IMG/VR virus record: IMGVR_UViG_3300017987_000071
Span: 19,733 to 83,732 of that record
From: a virus
Length of the DNA stretch: 64,000 nucleotides
Direction: 5' to 3' (one strand)
Within the stretch, counting starts at the first letter, position 1. Each line of letters opens with the position of its first letter. Position numbers and translations under genes: made by a program. This document shows, one piece after another, positions 57,506 through 64,000 of the stretch. A model generated the notes under the pieces. The model did not search any database. It worked only from the letters and a program-made list of their open reading frames with translations, and had not been told where the DNA came from.

Positions 57506-59164
57506 TCAAGCCTCTCTTTCTAATGCCTCGTTAATTGCAGCCGATTTAGCAGTCTCCATCAGCACATCCAACTCCTTCATAAACTTCTGAGCATACCCAA
57601 TGTTAAACTCAGAAGAAACAAGGGACACACCATCTTCCAGCAACTGCTTTATCCTAAACTTATATAAACGAGCAGCCACCAAGGGGTCATCAACAATAAT
57701 CTTATCAACAACCTGGCGCTCCGATTCAGAAAAACCAGCAACGTCCTTCTCTACTGCCTCTTCCGTCTCATCAAACACCTCTGCAAGAACGCTAGGAGGA
57801 ATACGAGCAAAATTAAGCAACACATACTTAAACCACGGTCGTTCCTTCAACCGTGCTCGCTCGCCCAATGAGAACAACCTATCAGTAATGTCTACCCTAA
57901 TGTTGTACAATTCCTGCCGATGAAATTCATCCAGGAAACTAACTGGCGACATCAGCAACGAAAACTCATTTTCAGGTTGAAAGGGGTCCAAACCACGCAA
58001 CGCAAGATGCACAAAGCAAATCGTCATAAGACCTGTCAATGCATCCTCCTGCACCGACTTCACAACCCTTGCATAGCGAATGTCTTGTGCTGCTAAGGAT
58101 GTATTGAGGTTCAAACCAGCACCCTGATCCAATAAACCATAATAACCAGGGGGAATATTCTCCACAGAAAGAAAGCGAGTCAACCAATATCGAATATCCT
58201 CCATATCCGCCATCTTCCCACCACCACTCAACCTTTCAATCCTACTATTTTTGTTGGCAGTAACAGGCCAAAAAGCATCATCAGAAGTATTCCGAGGATC
58301 ATATTCCACATCATATCGTAGCATCGACGGGTCCACCATCCGTCGGCGTTTCATCTGGTTCCGCCAACGCATCACCGTTTGCATCTGTTGCACAGGAGAT
58401 TGTGTACCACAATCCACATAGTAAATATCTCTATCTGGAGCCATACGAATACGGTATAACAACGCAGCTTGTTCTGCCATCCGCAACTCTTCCCAGCGCC
58501 GACGGCCAGACTCAAGCAGTGAAGTCCCATATAGCGCTCCTCTGCCTTTAGAACTTACACGAAAATGAATATAATCCCACGGCAGAGATAACTCCTTACC
58601 ATCCCCTTTCTTCTTAACCTCGCCATCAGACTCCCCCATACCAACATTAAAACCACGCAAACGCCCCCAATCATCTTCTATACGATTCATCAAATCGGGG
58701 ATCACATGTTTCCAACCAACCACCCCCTTACGGGGTTCAACAAGCAATTGCTCAAAGCAATCTCCAAACTTGATCATCTCCCGCACCACCTTCTTAAACT
58801 CAGACCGAAGACCAAGAGGAGCAACGAAAAGACGATCAAGGATGTCCGTAACATCCTTATTAGCAGAATCAACCCAAACAATCTTCTTAGTTTGAAGGTC
58901 TAGTTGGCAGATATCATCGCGGTAGGTATCAAGAATAGATGCAGGGAGGTCCCCCTCTTCCTCATCCATTTCGCGGTACTCTCCATACTTACCCAAACGA
59001 TCCCGCTTGACCTCAAGTTGCTTTTCCATCCAAGCAACATATGAGAGCACCTCTTTGCTTTCCGCCCCAGGACTAACCAGCGCGGGGTCCTCCCTCGGCC
59101 TCGCTGCGGGCGAAATCGGCACATCGAGGTTAAAAACCTTCCTAACTTTGCGCCAAAAACTCAT
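57506..59164 (-). CDS. Portal protein (T4 gp20-like)
   Basis: 552 aa, close to T4 gp20 in length. Matching blocks: ILDTYRDDICQLDLQTKKIV, FKKVVREMIKFGDCFEQLLV, PWDYIHFRVSSKGRGALYGT, RMAPDRDIYYVDCG (T4 has R.PERRVFYIDVG), FWPVTANKNSRIERLSGGGK and MADMEDIRYWLTRFLSVENI (T4 gives ..ED..YF...L...L.IP). The portal is the ring through which DNA enters and leaves the head. It follows the terminase by one intervening gene, but here HU-like genes, not the head genes of T4, come next. Confidence 0.9.
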   Translation of the reverse strand: MSFWRKVRKVFNLDVPISPAARPREDPALVSPGAESKEVLSYVAWMEKQLEVKRDRLGKYGEYREMDEEEGDLPASILDTYRDDICQLDLQTKKIVWVDSANKDVTDILDRLFVAPLGLRSEFKKVVREMIKFGDCFEQLLVEPRKGVVGWKHVIPDLMNRIEDDWGRLRGFNVGMGESDGEVKKKGDGKELSLPWDYIHFRVSSKGRGALYGTSLLESGRRRWEELRMAEQAALLYRIRMAPDRDIYYVDCGTQSPVQQMQTVMRWRNQMKRRRMVDPSMLRYDVEYDPRNTSDDAFWPVTANKNSRIERLSGGGKMADMEDIRYWLTRFLSVENIPPGYYGLLDQGAGLNLNTSLAAQDIRYARVVKSVQEDALTGLMTICFVHLALRGLDPFQPENEFSLLMSPVSFLDEFHRQELYNIRVDITDRLFSLGERARLKERPWFKYVLLNFARIPPSVLAEVFDETEEAVEKDVAGFSESERQVVDKIIVDDPLVAARLYKFRIKQLLEDGVSLVSSEFNIGYAQKFMKELDVLMETAKSAAINEALEREA

Positions 59165-59165
59165 C

Positions 59166-59936
59166 TCAATCCTTTCTCAAAATGCGGGTGCGAGCTGCCC
59201 ACAAGCGAGCACCAACCAACGGACACTTAATTATAGCAACATTCTGCAACCCAGGTTTATCCCTATAAACCTTCATAGGGAATTCAACAACATTCCATTG
59301 TGGTGCCTCCATATAGTGTTGAAGGATACCTCTAGCATCCTCCCTGCTAGAATTCACACAAATGATTGTAGCATCTTCCTGAAATCGAGAAGTCAACACC
59401 TCCAACGCATGCTGAGCAATTCTTCCATAACCACCCAAAATCAACAAATCCACTTTCTGGTCCTGCATACACAGTCTCCTATGTATCATATCAGCAGAAC
59501 CAAAAAAGTCAACCTTGTCTTTCACCCCAATCGGAGAAAGACCATCGGCAAGATGCTGAAAACTGTACTGCTTCTTAGCACTAGCCAATAAATCGACCGA
59601 CCCCTTCCCAAAACCCTGCACCTGCACCACCGTCTTTGGGCGCAAAGTCTGTAGCATTAGGTCAATAAAATGAACAAAGTGCGGTGTGAAAGTAGACACA
59701 TAATATGGTGTCTTTATTTCCTCAAGCACCATCTGCTGGAGTTCGCGATCAGCACCAGGATACTTCTCCAACTCTAACTCCTTCGCCTTATCCGAATCAA
59801 TACTAACAGTATTCAACACCATAGTCGGAAAGGCATCTTTCTTTTCCTCTACTATAACCTCACCGGTTAACTCTGCAACCTCCTTCTTAGGTTTACTACT
59901 TTGCTTCTTGCTCCTCGCACTTTTCTTCTTACTCAT
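59166..59936 (-). CDS. Degenerate methyltransferase-like protein between terminase and portal
   Basis: 256 aa, ATG at 59936 overlapping the terminase stop (ATGA). The first 30 residues are Lys/Ser-rich and basic. TVVQVQGFGKGSVDLLASAK resembles a class I SAM-binding loop but lacks the usual acidic and G-x-G pattern. LLILGGYGRIAQHALEVLTS and ATIICVNSSREDARGILQHY resemble motifs IV-V. Probably a Rossmann fold that has lost or changed its activity. Position suggests a packaging-related or modifying role, but no evidence goes further. Confidence 0.55.
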   Translation of the reverse strand: MSKKKSARSKKQSSKPKKEVAELTGEVIVEEKKDAFPTMVLNTVSIDSDKAKELELEKYPGADRELQQMVLEEIKTPYYVSTFTPHFVHFIDLMLQTLRPKTVVQVQGFGKGSVDLLASAKKQYSFQHLADGLSPIGVKDKVDFFGSADMIHRRLCMQDQKVDLLILGGYGRIAQHALEVLTSRFQEDATIICVNSSREDARGILQHYMEAPQWNVVEFPMKVYRDKPGLQNVAIIKCPLVGARLWAARTRILRKD

Positions 59937-61954
59937 ACTACGTAATCTCCCATAAGCATTTTCTTCCAACGGTCTTCAGCCTGCTCCTGCATAGACTGAT
60001 CTACCATAAAACTCGATACCGCCTGTGGCGATGTCTCACCACCAAGGTCCACTAACTGAATCGAATTGTATATAGACCCAGCAACAGCATCCGCAACATC
60101 CTTCAACTCATCCTCCAATCTAAATACCCTACCATCAGCATCCTCCTGCAACGCCACAGCCTCATCCACTAACGGTTTATATCTATATGTTCTAAATCGT
60201 CCAGTCAGCAAAGTGCTCCTAAATGCCTGATATGGCAAACAAGGTTTCCGATCACAAGACAAGTTCTTCGCCTGCCATCCTGCCTTCTGCAAAATCTGGA
60301 TGCTGTGCTCCGACTGGTAACCATCATAAGTTATCAACCCAATATTATAACCCAAGTTGCGAAGAAAAGCATAGAAGGCTAAAATCTTATCGTAATCTAT
60401 TCTGCTAGGAGACGCTGGCGGAGCAATCCGCAAAGCAAAATCTAAGGTAACAATTGGCAACCGAGTCTCCTCAAGCGCCAGTGCCCCCGAAGACCGCTGC
60501 ATTACAGTCTTATAACCACTAACATGGCTCATCGCCATGCCAGTAGCACATTTATTTTTAGATAAGTCCGTATGGATAGCCCTCACAGCATACGGGTTCA
60601 ACTTAGGTTCCCACATTGATTCCCGCTGCCTGCAAGTACGCTCGCGATTAAAATAAAACGACAAGGGAGTTGCATCCCCCGTAGACAATGAAACAATAGA
60701 CTTATTAAACGGATGGACCAAAATATCACTCTCAGCATCGGTAAGCAACTCAGCACCCGGCAACCAAGAAAACTCACCAGCGCAACTAACCCCTGCAATA
60801 TCTCGCAGACTACGTATCAAGTTCTCTTCAAAAAACTGCTTAAATGCTCCTGGCACCTTAATTATTCGTCGGCCCACCGGTTCCTCATCCGGCTCCAACA
60901 TCCGAGGGTCATGGTACTTATCCCCGGCATCAACATAGAAGTAAGACTTCCACGCTTTACGCTTCACTTCCCAAATAGCATACTCGCTGATAAAGACACC
61001 AGGTTTCCCCTTACGCTTAGCGGAATGCTCAGCAAGAAATGAAGTTTCAGCTCGGGCCGAACTCACCAAACACATCAGAATTGGAATAAAACCATCTGTG
61101 TTAATGAAACGAGAAGCACCACGAATCAAACCTGCCGAGTACAACTCATACGCTTTACCCTTGTTGTCCTCGTAGCGTGCTCTTTCGTAATCTGCCATCC
61201 GCTTTCGCTCTTTATCATAAAAGTTAAGTTCATCGAGCAAAAAACCCTGCAAATTATCCCCAAGAGCACTAAGCACAGAAGACCCCCCGGTCCTAACACT
61301 TACATTACTAGGGAAATCCAATCCCATTTTGAGACGGGGGTTGCGTGGGAAGCACCGTTTAAAGTAGTCTGTGTTATCTACCATTGTCTGCATTCGCTTA
61401 TAGTTGTCATCTGCTTTATAAGCATAAATCGAATACAGACCATAAAAAATTGGTGAACGAGGAAGCAAACCCGCCCAAACAGCAGGGTCTCGCAAGCATG
61501 ACAGGTGATAAATCCGGTAGAGCAGAGCACACAACGCAAAAGTCGTCTTACCCCACCCAATCGCCCCTTTCAATATGACTTCATATATCCTATGCTTAAC
61601 CTCGCTAACATAACACAGGTCCCTAAGAGCAACCTCTCCCATACCTCTAGTCATCCAACCAAGGTAATTCCCTTGCGTAAAAAAGACCTCTGGGGACACA
61701 GGTTCCCTAGCATAGTCTACTTTGCGCATATCGTTATACGTCTTCGACGTACCAGAGGATACCAACTCACCAAGTACCTTTACAAGCCACAGTTGGAGTT
61801 CTGGGTCACACTCAGACAAAAACTCAGATACCTCACACAGCATATCATACCCAGATGGATCGGAAACCATATCCAACGCAGCATCCCGATCACCCTGGTC
61901 TATGATCTTCACTATGCGAGCAATCTGCTCCCTAACGTCCGTTGCCTCCAGCAT
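59933..61954 (-). CDS. terL: Large terminase subunit
   Basis: 673 aa from the ATG at 61954. Walker A GAIGWGKTT at residues 130-138; Walker B GFLLDELNF with D241-E242; coupling motif CLVSSARAETSF near 296-306. The C-terminal RNase H-like nuclease has VRAIHTDLSKN (D463), LITYDGYQS (D544) and LKDVADAVAG (D619, D622), the expected acidic residues. Packages phage DNA through the portal, driven by ATP. Longer starts at 61975 (TTG) are in frame but lack a good ribosome site. Gene order terminase, portal agrees with T4-like phages. Confidence 0.93.
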   Translation of the reverse strand: MLEATDVREQIARIVKIIDQGDRDAALDMVSDPSGYDMLCEVSEFLSECDPELQLWLVKVLGELVSSGTSKTYNDMRKVDYAREPVSPEVFFTQGNYLGWMTRGMGEVALRDLCYVSEVKHRIYEVILKGAIGWGKTTFALCALLYRIYHLSCLRDPAVWAGLLPRSPIFYGLYSIYAYKADDNYKRMQTMVDNTDYFKRCFPRNPRLKMGLDFPSNVSVRTGGSSVLSALGDNLQGFLLDELNFYDKERKRMADYERARYEDNKGKAYELYSAGLIRGASRFINTDGFIPILMCLVSSARAETSFLAEHSAKRKGKPGVFISEYAIWEVKRKAWKSYFYVDAGDKYHDPRMLEPDEEPVGRRIIKVPGAFKQFFEENLIRSLRDIAGVSCAGEFSWLPGAELLTDAESDILVHPFNKSIVSLSTGDATPLSFYFNRERTCRQRESMWEPKLNPYAVRAIHTDLSKNKCATGMAMSHVSGYKTVMQRSSGALALEETRLPIVTLDFALRIAPPASPSRIDYDKILAFYAFLRNLGYNIGLITYDGYQSEHSIQILQKAGWQAKNLSCDRKPCLPYQAFRSTLLTGRFRTYRYKPLVDEAVALQEDADGRVFRLEDELKDVADAVAGSIYNSIQLVDLGGETSPQAVSSFMVDQSMQEQAEDRWKKMLMGDYVV

Positions 61955-62828
61955 CCTTACTCTTCCTTGCTTCAACTACAGCAGTAAGCACTTCCTCGTT
62001 AGCATCACATTCAACCTGACGCCCCCCGCTTTCACGCATCTTTTGCACAAGACTTAATAATTTGTTGAGTTTGGCAGCAGCATGCTCCCGCGACTCACTG
62101 CTCTTCAAAAAACCTGGTTGTGGCACAGGTTCAGGGGGTTTATCCTGCGAGTCAACATAAACACGTTGGCTCTGGTCTATAATATACGTTGACGGGTCAT
62201 CTTTCACACCCGCAAAAATCTTCTCCAAAAACTTAAGAGAACGCTCCTGCTGAGTAGAAATAAGTTGCAAAACTGCCACCAACTCTGGTGTCTTTGCCCC
62301 CTTAATTCGCTCCTCAGAAAACAATTCCGCCTCCACAGCCCCCACTGCCTGCCCCATACGAACAAGACGCTCTATCGTATTCAGTGTTAAAGCAGCCTGA
62401 ACAGCCTCTATCTTTGCACTATCCTGACTCAACACCGAAACAACAACATCCCGCACAGTTTCTTGAGCAGCCTTTCCATTGACTAAATTATCTTCAAGCC
62501 AATGAAGAAGTTTAATCGACTTAGACTTCCGCCGATAATCAATGATTCTTCCCAACGAAGTAGCTCTACTACTCGGAGGGGGAGGCTTAGTCTGTGGAAG
62601 GGAGGAAGGTTTCTTACTTGTCTTCCGTTTCTTTTTGGCTTTAGACTTAGGTTTAGGCAGCATCTTAACCTGATTCTCTTGAAACCCAATATCCTCCTTT
62701 GGTTCTACCTGCCCCACACCCTTCACTTCTGGAAACCTCTTGCGATACTCCGTTATATTGATCCCATGTGCACCCCGCACATGCCTACGCGTCAATGACT
62801 CACCACAAATCTGACATATCTCAATCAT
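61932..62828 (-). CDS. Zinc-finger protein upstream of terminase, possible small terminase subunit
   Basis: 298 aa, ATG at 62828 (62840 also in frame). MIEICQICGESLTRRHVRGA, then HGINITEYRKRFPEV, is a C2H2/MucR-like finger. A basic linker follows (PKPKSKAKKKRKTSKKPSS), then a helical domain with WLEDNLVNGKAAQETVRDVV, which weakly resembles the window tag, and a long helix. Its place just before the large terminase and its DNA-binding finger make a small-terminase role attractive, but the usual small-terminase sequence pattern is not clear. Confidence 0.6.
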   Translation of the reverse strand: MIEICQICGESLTRRHVRGAHGINITEYRKRFPEVKGVGQVEPKEDIGFQENQVKMLPKPKSKAKKKRKTSKKPSSLPQTKPPPPSSRATSLGRIIDYRRKSKSIKLLHWLEDNLVNGKAAQETVRDVVVSVLSQDSAKIEAVQAALTLNTIERLVRMGQAVGAVEAELFSEERIKGAKTPELVAVLQLISTQQERSLKFLEKIFAGVKDDPSTYIIDQSQRVYVDSQDKPPEPVPQPGFLKSSESREHAAAKLNKLLSLVQKMRESGGRQVECDANEEVLTAVVEARKSKDAGGNGR

Positions 62829-63294
62829 CAAAAAGATCATCCCCACTCTTTGCTTCTTCGCTAGGAGTTATAAGAGAAGAATTAGTATCCACAGGCACAA
62901 CATGCTTAATCGTAGCCTTAAAGAATCCTGTACCATACATGTTGTCGATGCAACCCTCCAAATACGCCATAATCTCTTCTGGTTTCATTGCATCCCCGCC
63001 GGGTATTAAAGCAAAATCCCAAGAATCTGCCTGCCCACCTTCAACCTGCGCTACATAATGAACTGCAAACATCTTCGTCTTTCGATTGTCACCCTTTGCA
63101 GGTAGAGGAACACAAAAGTGACTTTTAGCAAGTACACCAGCCAAACGAGTCAGCAGATTTCTATATCTCTCGTACCACCCCGGTTGTCGATTACGCTGTA
63201 GCTCCTGCATCGACTTAAAAAGTGTCCTAGCCTCAGCATTAGCTAAAACAAGATTAACAAGTTCTTCCAGATTCCCAAAAACAACTCTCGGCAT
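62821..63294 (-). CDS. Hypothetical protein with acidic tail, 157 aa
   Basis: ATG at 63294 with AGGAAGGAAG; first gene after the leftward promoter. N-terminal helical region (LEELVNLVLANAEARTLFKS), then strands (KMFAVHYVAQVEGGQADSWD; FKATIKHVVPVD), and an acidic end (SGDDLFDD). Acidic tails are typical of single-stranded DNA-binding proteins that recruit partners, but no OB-fold signature could be confirmed. Role open. Confidence 0.62.
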   Translation of the reverse strand: MPRVVFGNLEELVNLVLANAEARTLFKSMQELQRNRQPGWYERYRNLLTRLAGVLAKSHFCVPLPAKGDNRKTKMFAVHYVAQVEGGQADSWDFALIPGGDAMKPEEIMAYLEGCIDNMYGTGFFKATIKHVVPVDTNSSLITPSEEAKSGDDLFDD

Positions 63295-63384
63295 AACGCT
63301 TCCTTCCTAAGCAAAAATTCGCTGGTCGCTAAGCATTTCGCCCAGCAAACCAGCAATATTTAATATGAATGTAGTTATATATCT

Positions 63385-63413
63385 ACTATAACCCCCAAGT
63401 GATTACGTGTCAA
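63385..63413 (-). promoter_or_regulatory. Sigma-70-type promoter for the leftward gene array
   Basis: Minus strand TTGACA, 17 bases, TATAGT. The -35 is perfect and the -10 has one mismatch. It lies about 90 bases upstream of the first leftward gene (ATG 63294) and back-to-back with the rightward promoter. It could start the transcript for packaging, portal and following genes. Confidence 0.78.
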
Positions 63414-63443
63414 GCATTCTTTCGTACTGCGAAAATATTTTTC

Positions 63444-63472
63444 TTGACAAGCGCTAAACAAATAACTATAAT
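63444..63472 (+). promoter_or_regulatory. Consensus sigma-70-type promoter for the tRNA-like region
   Basis: TTGACA, 17 bases, TATAAT: a perfect match to the bacterial consensus at both elements and spacing. It is followed by a structured leader and the tRNA-like genes. Its strength suits stable RNA genes. The stretch from 63295 to 63608 holds only these promoters and the leader, no protein gene. Confidence 0.85.
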
Positions 63473-63497
63473 TATACTTTTCATTATTGACGGATTT

Positions 63498-63602
63498 TGC
63501 GTGCAGCAAAAGAAAGCATCGCAACGCACCAGATGGCTCAACTGGGAAACAACCGAGACTCTTTAAAGAGCGGTAAGTTGAGTCGGTCCAGGGCTGATGC
63601 TT
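63498..63602 (+). ncRNA. Structured leader RNA, possible pseudoknot, unknown class
   Basis: Pairings seen: TGCGT (63498) with ACGCA (63524); AAGCATC (63514) with GATGCTT (63596), which would cross the first stem; CTCAACT (63537) with AGTTGAG (63576); and inside it ACCG (63552) with CGGT (63571) over a CTCTTT/AAAGAG arm. It begins about 20 bases after the predicted transcription start. No match to riboswitch or tRNA classes that I know. It may be a separate small RNA or a processing/stability element for the tRNA-like transcript. Confidence 0.4.
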
Positions 63603-63608
63603 AAGTTT

Positions 63609-63764
63609 AGTGGAGTAGTTTAATGGCAAAACAGCAGTTGCAACCAAGCGCTATGCAGGATCAAAACCTGCCTAAGACGGGCAACCAACTTAGTCGTCTA
63701 AAGGTAAAGACCGCAAGGATGCTGATAACCGCCGACGCGGGTTCGACCCCCGCCTCTGCTACCA
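63609..63764 (+). tRNA. tRNA-like element with about 80-base insertion
   Basis: Acceptor strand AGTGGAG (63609-63615) pairs with CTCTGCT (63754-63760) using two G-U pairs. The D arm GTTT/AAAC with loop AATGGCA is perfect. The T arm GCGGG-TTCGACC-CCCGC and an encoded CCA (63762-63764) are canonical. Between D and T arms are 104 bases instead of about 23. A GCAGG/CCTGC hairpin with 7-base loop ATCAAAA (CAA at the anticodon position, as in tRNA-Leu) lies inside, but the sequence around it does not fit one class. Could be an intron-bearing tRNA, an unusual tRNA-like RNA or a decayed gene. Confidence 0.55.
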
Positions 63765-63879
63765 GAGTTTATAAAACTCCTTTCCTTCCATATGGGGGTA
63801 CTTAATAATCAATAGTAATTTGCTTCTTTGCCACTTTAATCACAAAAAGCAGCACATATAACTACTTGTACCCCAATTT

Positions 63880-63958
63880 GCTCCTCTAGCTCAATGGCAG
63901 AGCACCTCGAAGGACGCTTTGAGGATGGATGTGGGTTCGATTCCCACGGGGAACTCCA
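63880..63958 (+). tRNA. tRNA-like gene with atypical anticodon arm
   Basis: Acceptor GCTCCTC pairs with GGGGAAC (63948-63954) with one C-A mismatch and one G-U. D arm GCTC/GAGC with loop AATGGCA. T arm GTGGG-TTCGATT-CCCAC. CCA is encoded at 63956-63958. The central region is 27 bases rather than about 23, and the best stem is 8 bp (CCTCGAAG/CTTTGAGG) with a GACG loop, so no ordinary 7-base loop with U33 is seen. Isotype therefore not assigned. Confidence 0.65.
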
Positions 63959-63961
63959 TAT

Positions 63962-64000
63962 GCCACCGCAGCTCAATCCGGCAGAGCTTGGGAGCAAAAG
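63962..64000 (+). tRNA. tRNA-like gene, 5' part, cut by window edge
   Basis: GCCACCG (acceptor), CA, then GCTC-AATCCGGCA-GAGC (D arm) and the start of an anticodon arm (TTGGGAGC...). No T is found at the expected position 33 in the visible part, so it too may have an unusual central region. The 3' half is outside the window. Confidence 0.5.

Noticed and set aside
63609-63764. tmRNA
   Set aside because: The 3' part (GTAAAGAC..., GACGCGGGTTC) recalls tmRNA, but the D arm is a full 4-bp stem, the element is only 156 bases and no convincing tag frame ending in ALAA is present.
63623-63805. Plus-strand ORF of 60 codons
   Set aside because: It covers the D-T interval and T arm of the tRNA-like element; the translated product has no protein-like features, and the RNA arms explain the conserved parts.
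1-64000. CRISPR arrays, insertion sequences, rRNA
   Set aside because: No regularly spaced direct repeats, transposase motifs or rRNA-like sequence seen.

Overview
This window looks like part of a large tailed-phage genome (myovirus, distant T4 superfamily) or a very similar prophage-like element. The best evidence is a large terminase (59933-61954), a portal protein resembling T4 gp20 (57506-59164), a Mu F/SPP1 gp7-type minor head protein (55879-56637), tail-fibre-like proteins (45-50 kb) and, running off the left edge, the N-terminal part of a T4 gp21-like prohead core protease (1-308). Nothing in the sequence names the host. Shine-Dalgarno sites of the AGGAG type and near-consensus sigma-70-type promoters point to a bacterium.

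Layout. All protein genes lie on the minus strand, packed end to end with frequent ATGA, GTGA and TAATG stop/start overlaps, and are read right to left. A divergent pair of near-consensus promoters at 63.4 kb starts this array on one side. On the other side (+) it starts a short RNA region with a structured leader and three tRNA-like elements. In transcription order the minus array holds: packaging and portal genes (63.3-57.5 kb); two HU-like proteins, minor head protein, candidate holin and lipoprotein (57.5-54.3 kb); a large 717-aa protein, a glycosyltransferase/methyltransferase fusion and fibre genes (54.2-45.2 kb); tagged, acidic and membrane proteins (45.2-36.8 kb); a bacterial-type sliding clamp, GT9-like protein and heptose-pathway enzymes (35.1-30.9 kb); a metacaspase, a 2H phosphoesterase, RMF/CrpP-like small proteins and many small zinc-ribbon proteins (30-20 kb); DNA methyltransferase, sulfotransferase, TylF-like methyltransferase, thymidine kinase and deoxynucleoside kinase (18-13 kb); tagged internal-protein candidates (20-6 kb); a glycan-modifying cluster with a radical SAM enzyme (6-3 kb); and small structural proteins leading into the prohead protease (2-0 kb).

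The most unusual feature is a short degenerate motif, roughly h-x-x-hh-x-G-x-s-P-x-x-h-A-x-x-LV (h = hydrophobic), found at the C-terminus of one paralog family (members at 12.2, 14.5, 19.1 and 35.9 kb and a broken copy at 11.1 kb), at the N-terminus of basic helical proteins (6.1, 11.6, 20.3, 32.7 kb), and in other otherwise unrelated proteins (1.4, 2.0, 36.8, 40.3, 41.3, 52.1 kb). With a gp21-type prohead protease encoded beside them, I infer that this is a capsid-targeting/processing tag defining a large set of co-packaged internal proteins, analogous to but much bigger than the T4 internal-protein system.

A second theme is glycan chemistry: seven glycosyltransferase-like domains, GmhA-like and HldE-C-like heptose enzymes, two sulfotransferases, several methyltransferases and a radical SAM enzyme, scattered between the structural genes. 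These could decorate the virion or DNA, or alter the host surface; the sequence does not decide which.
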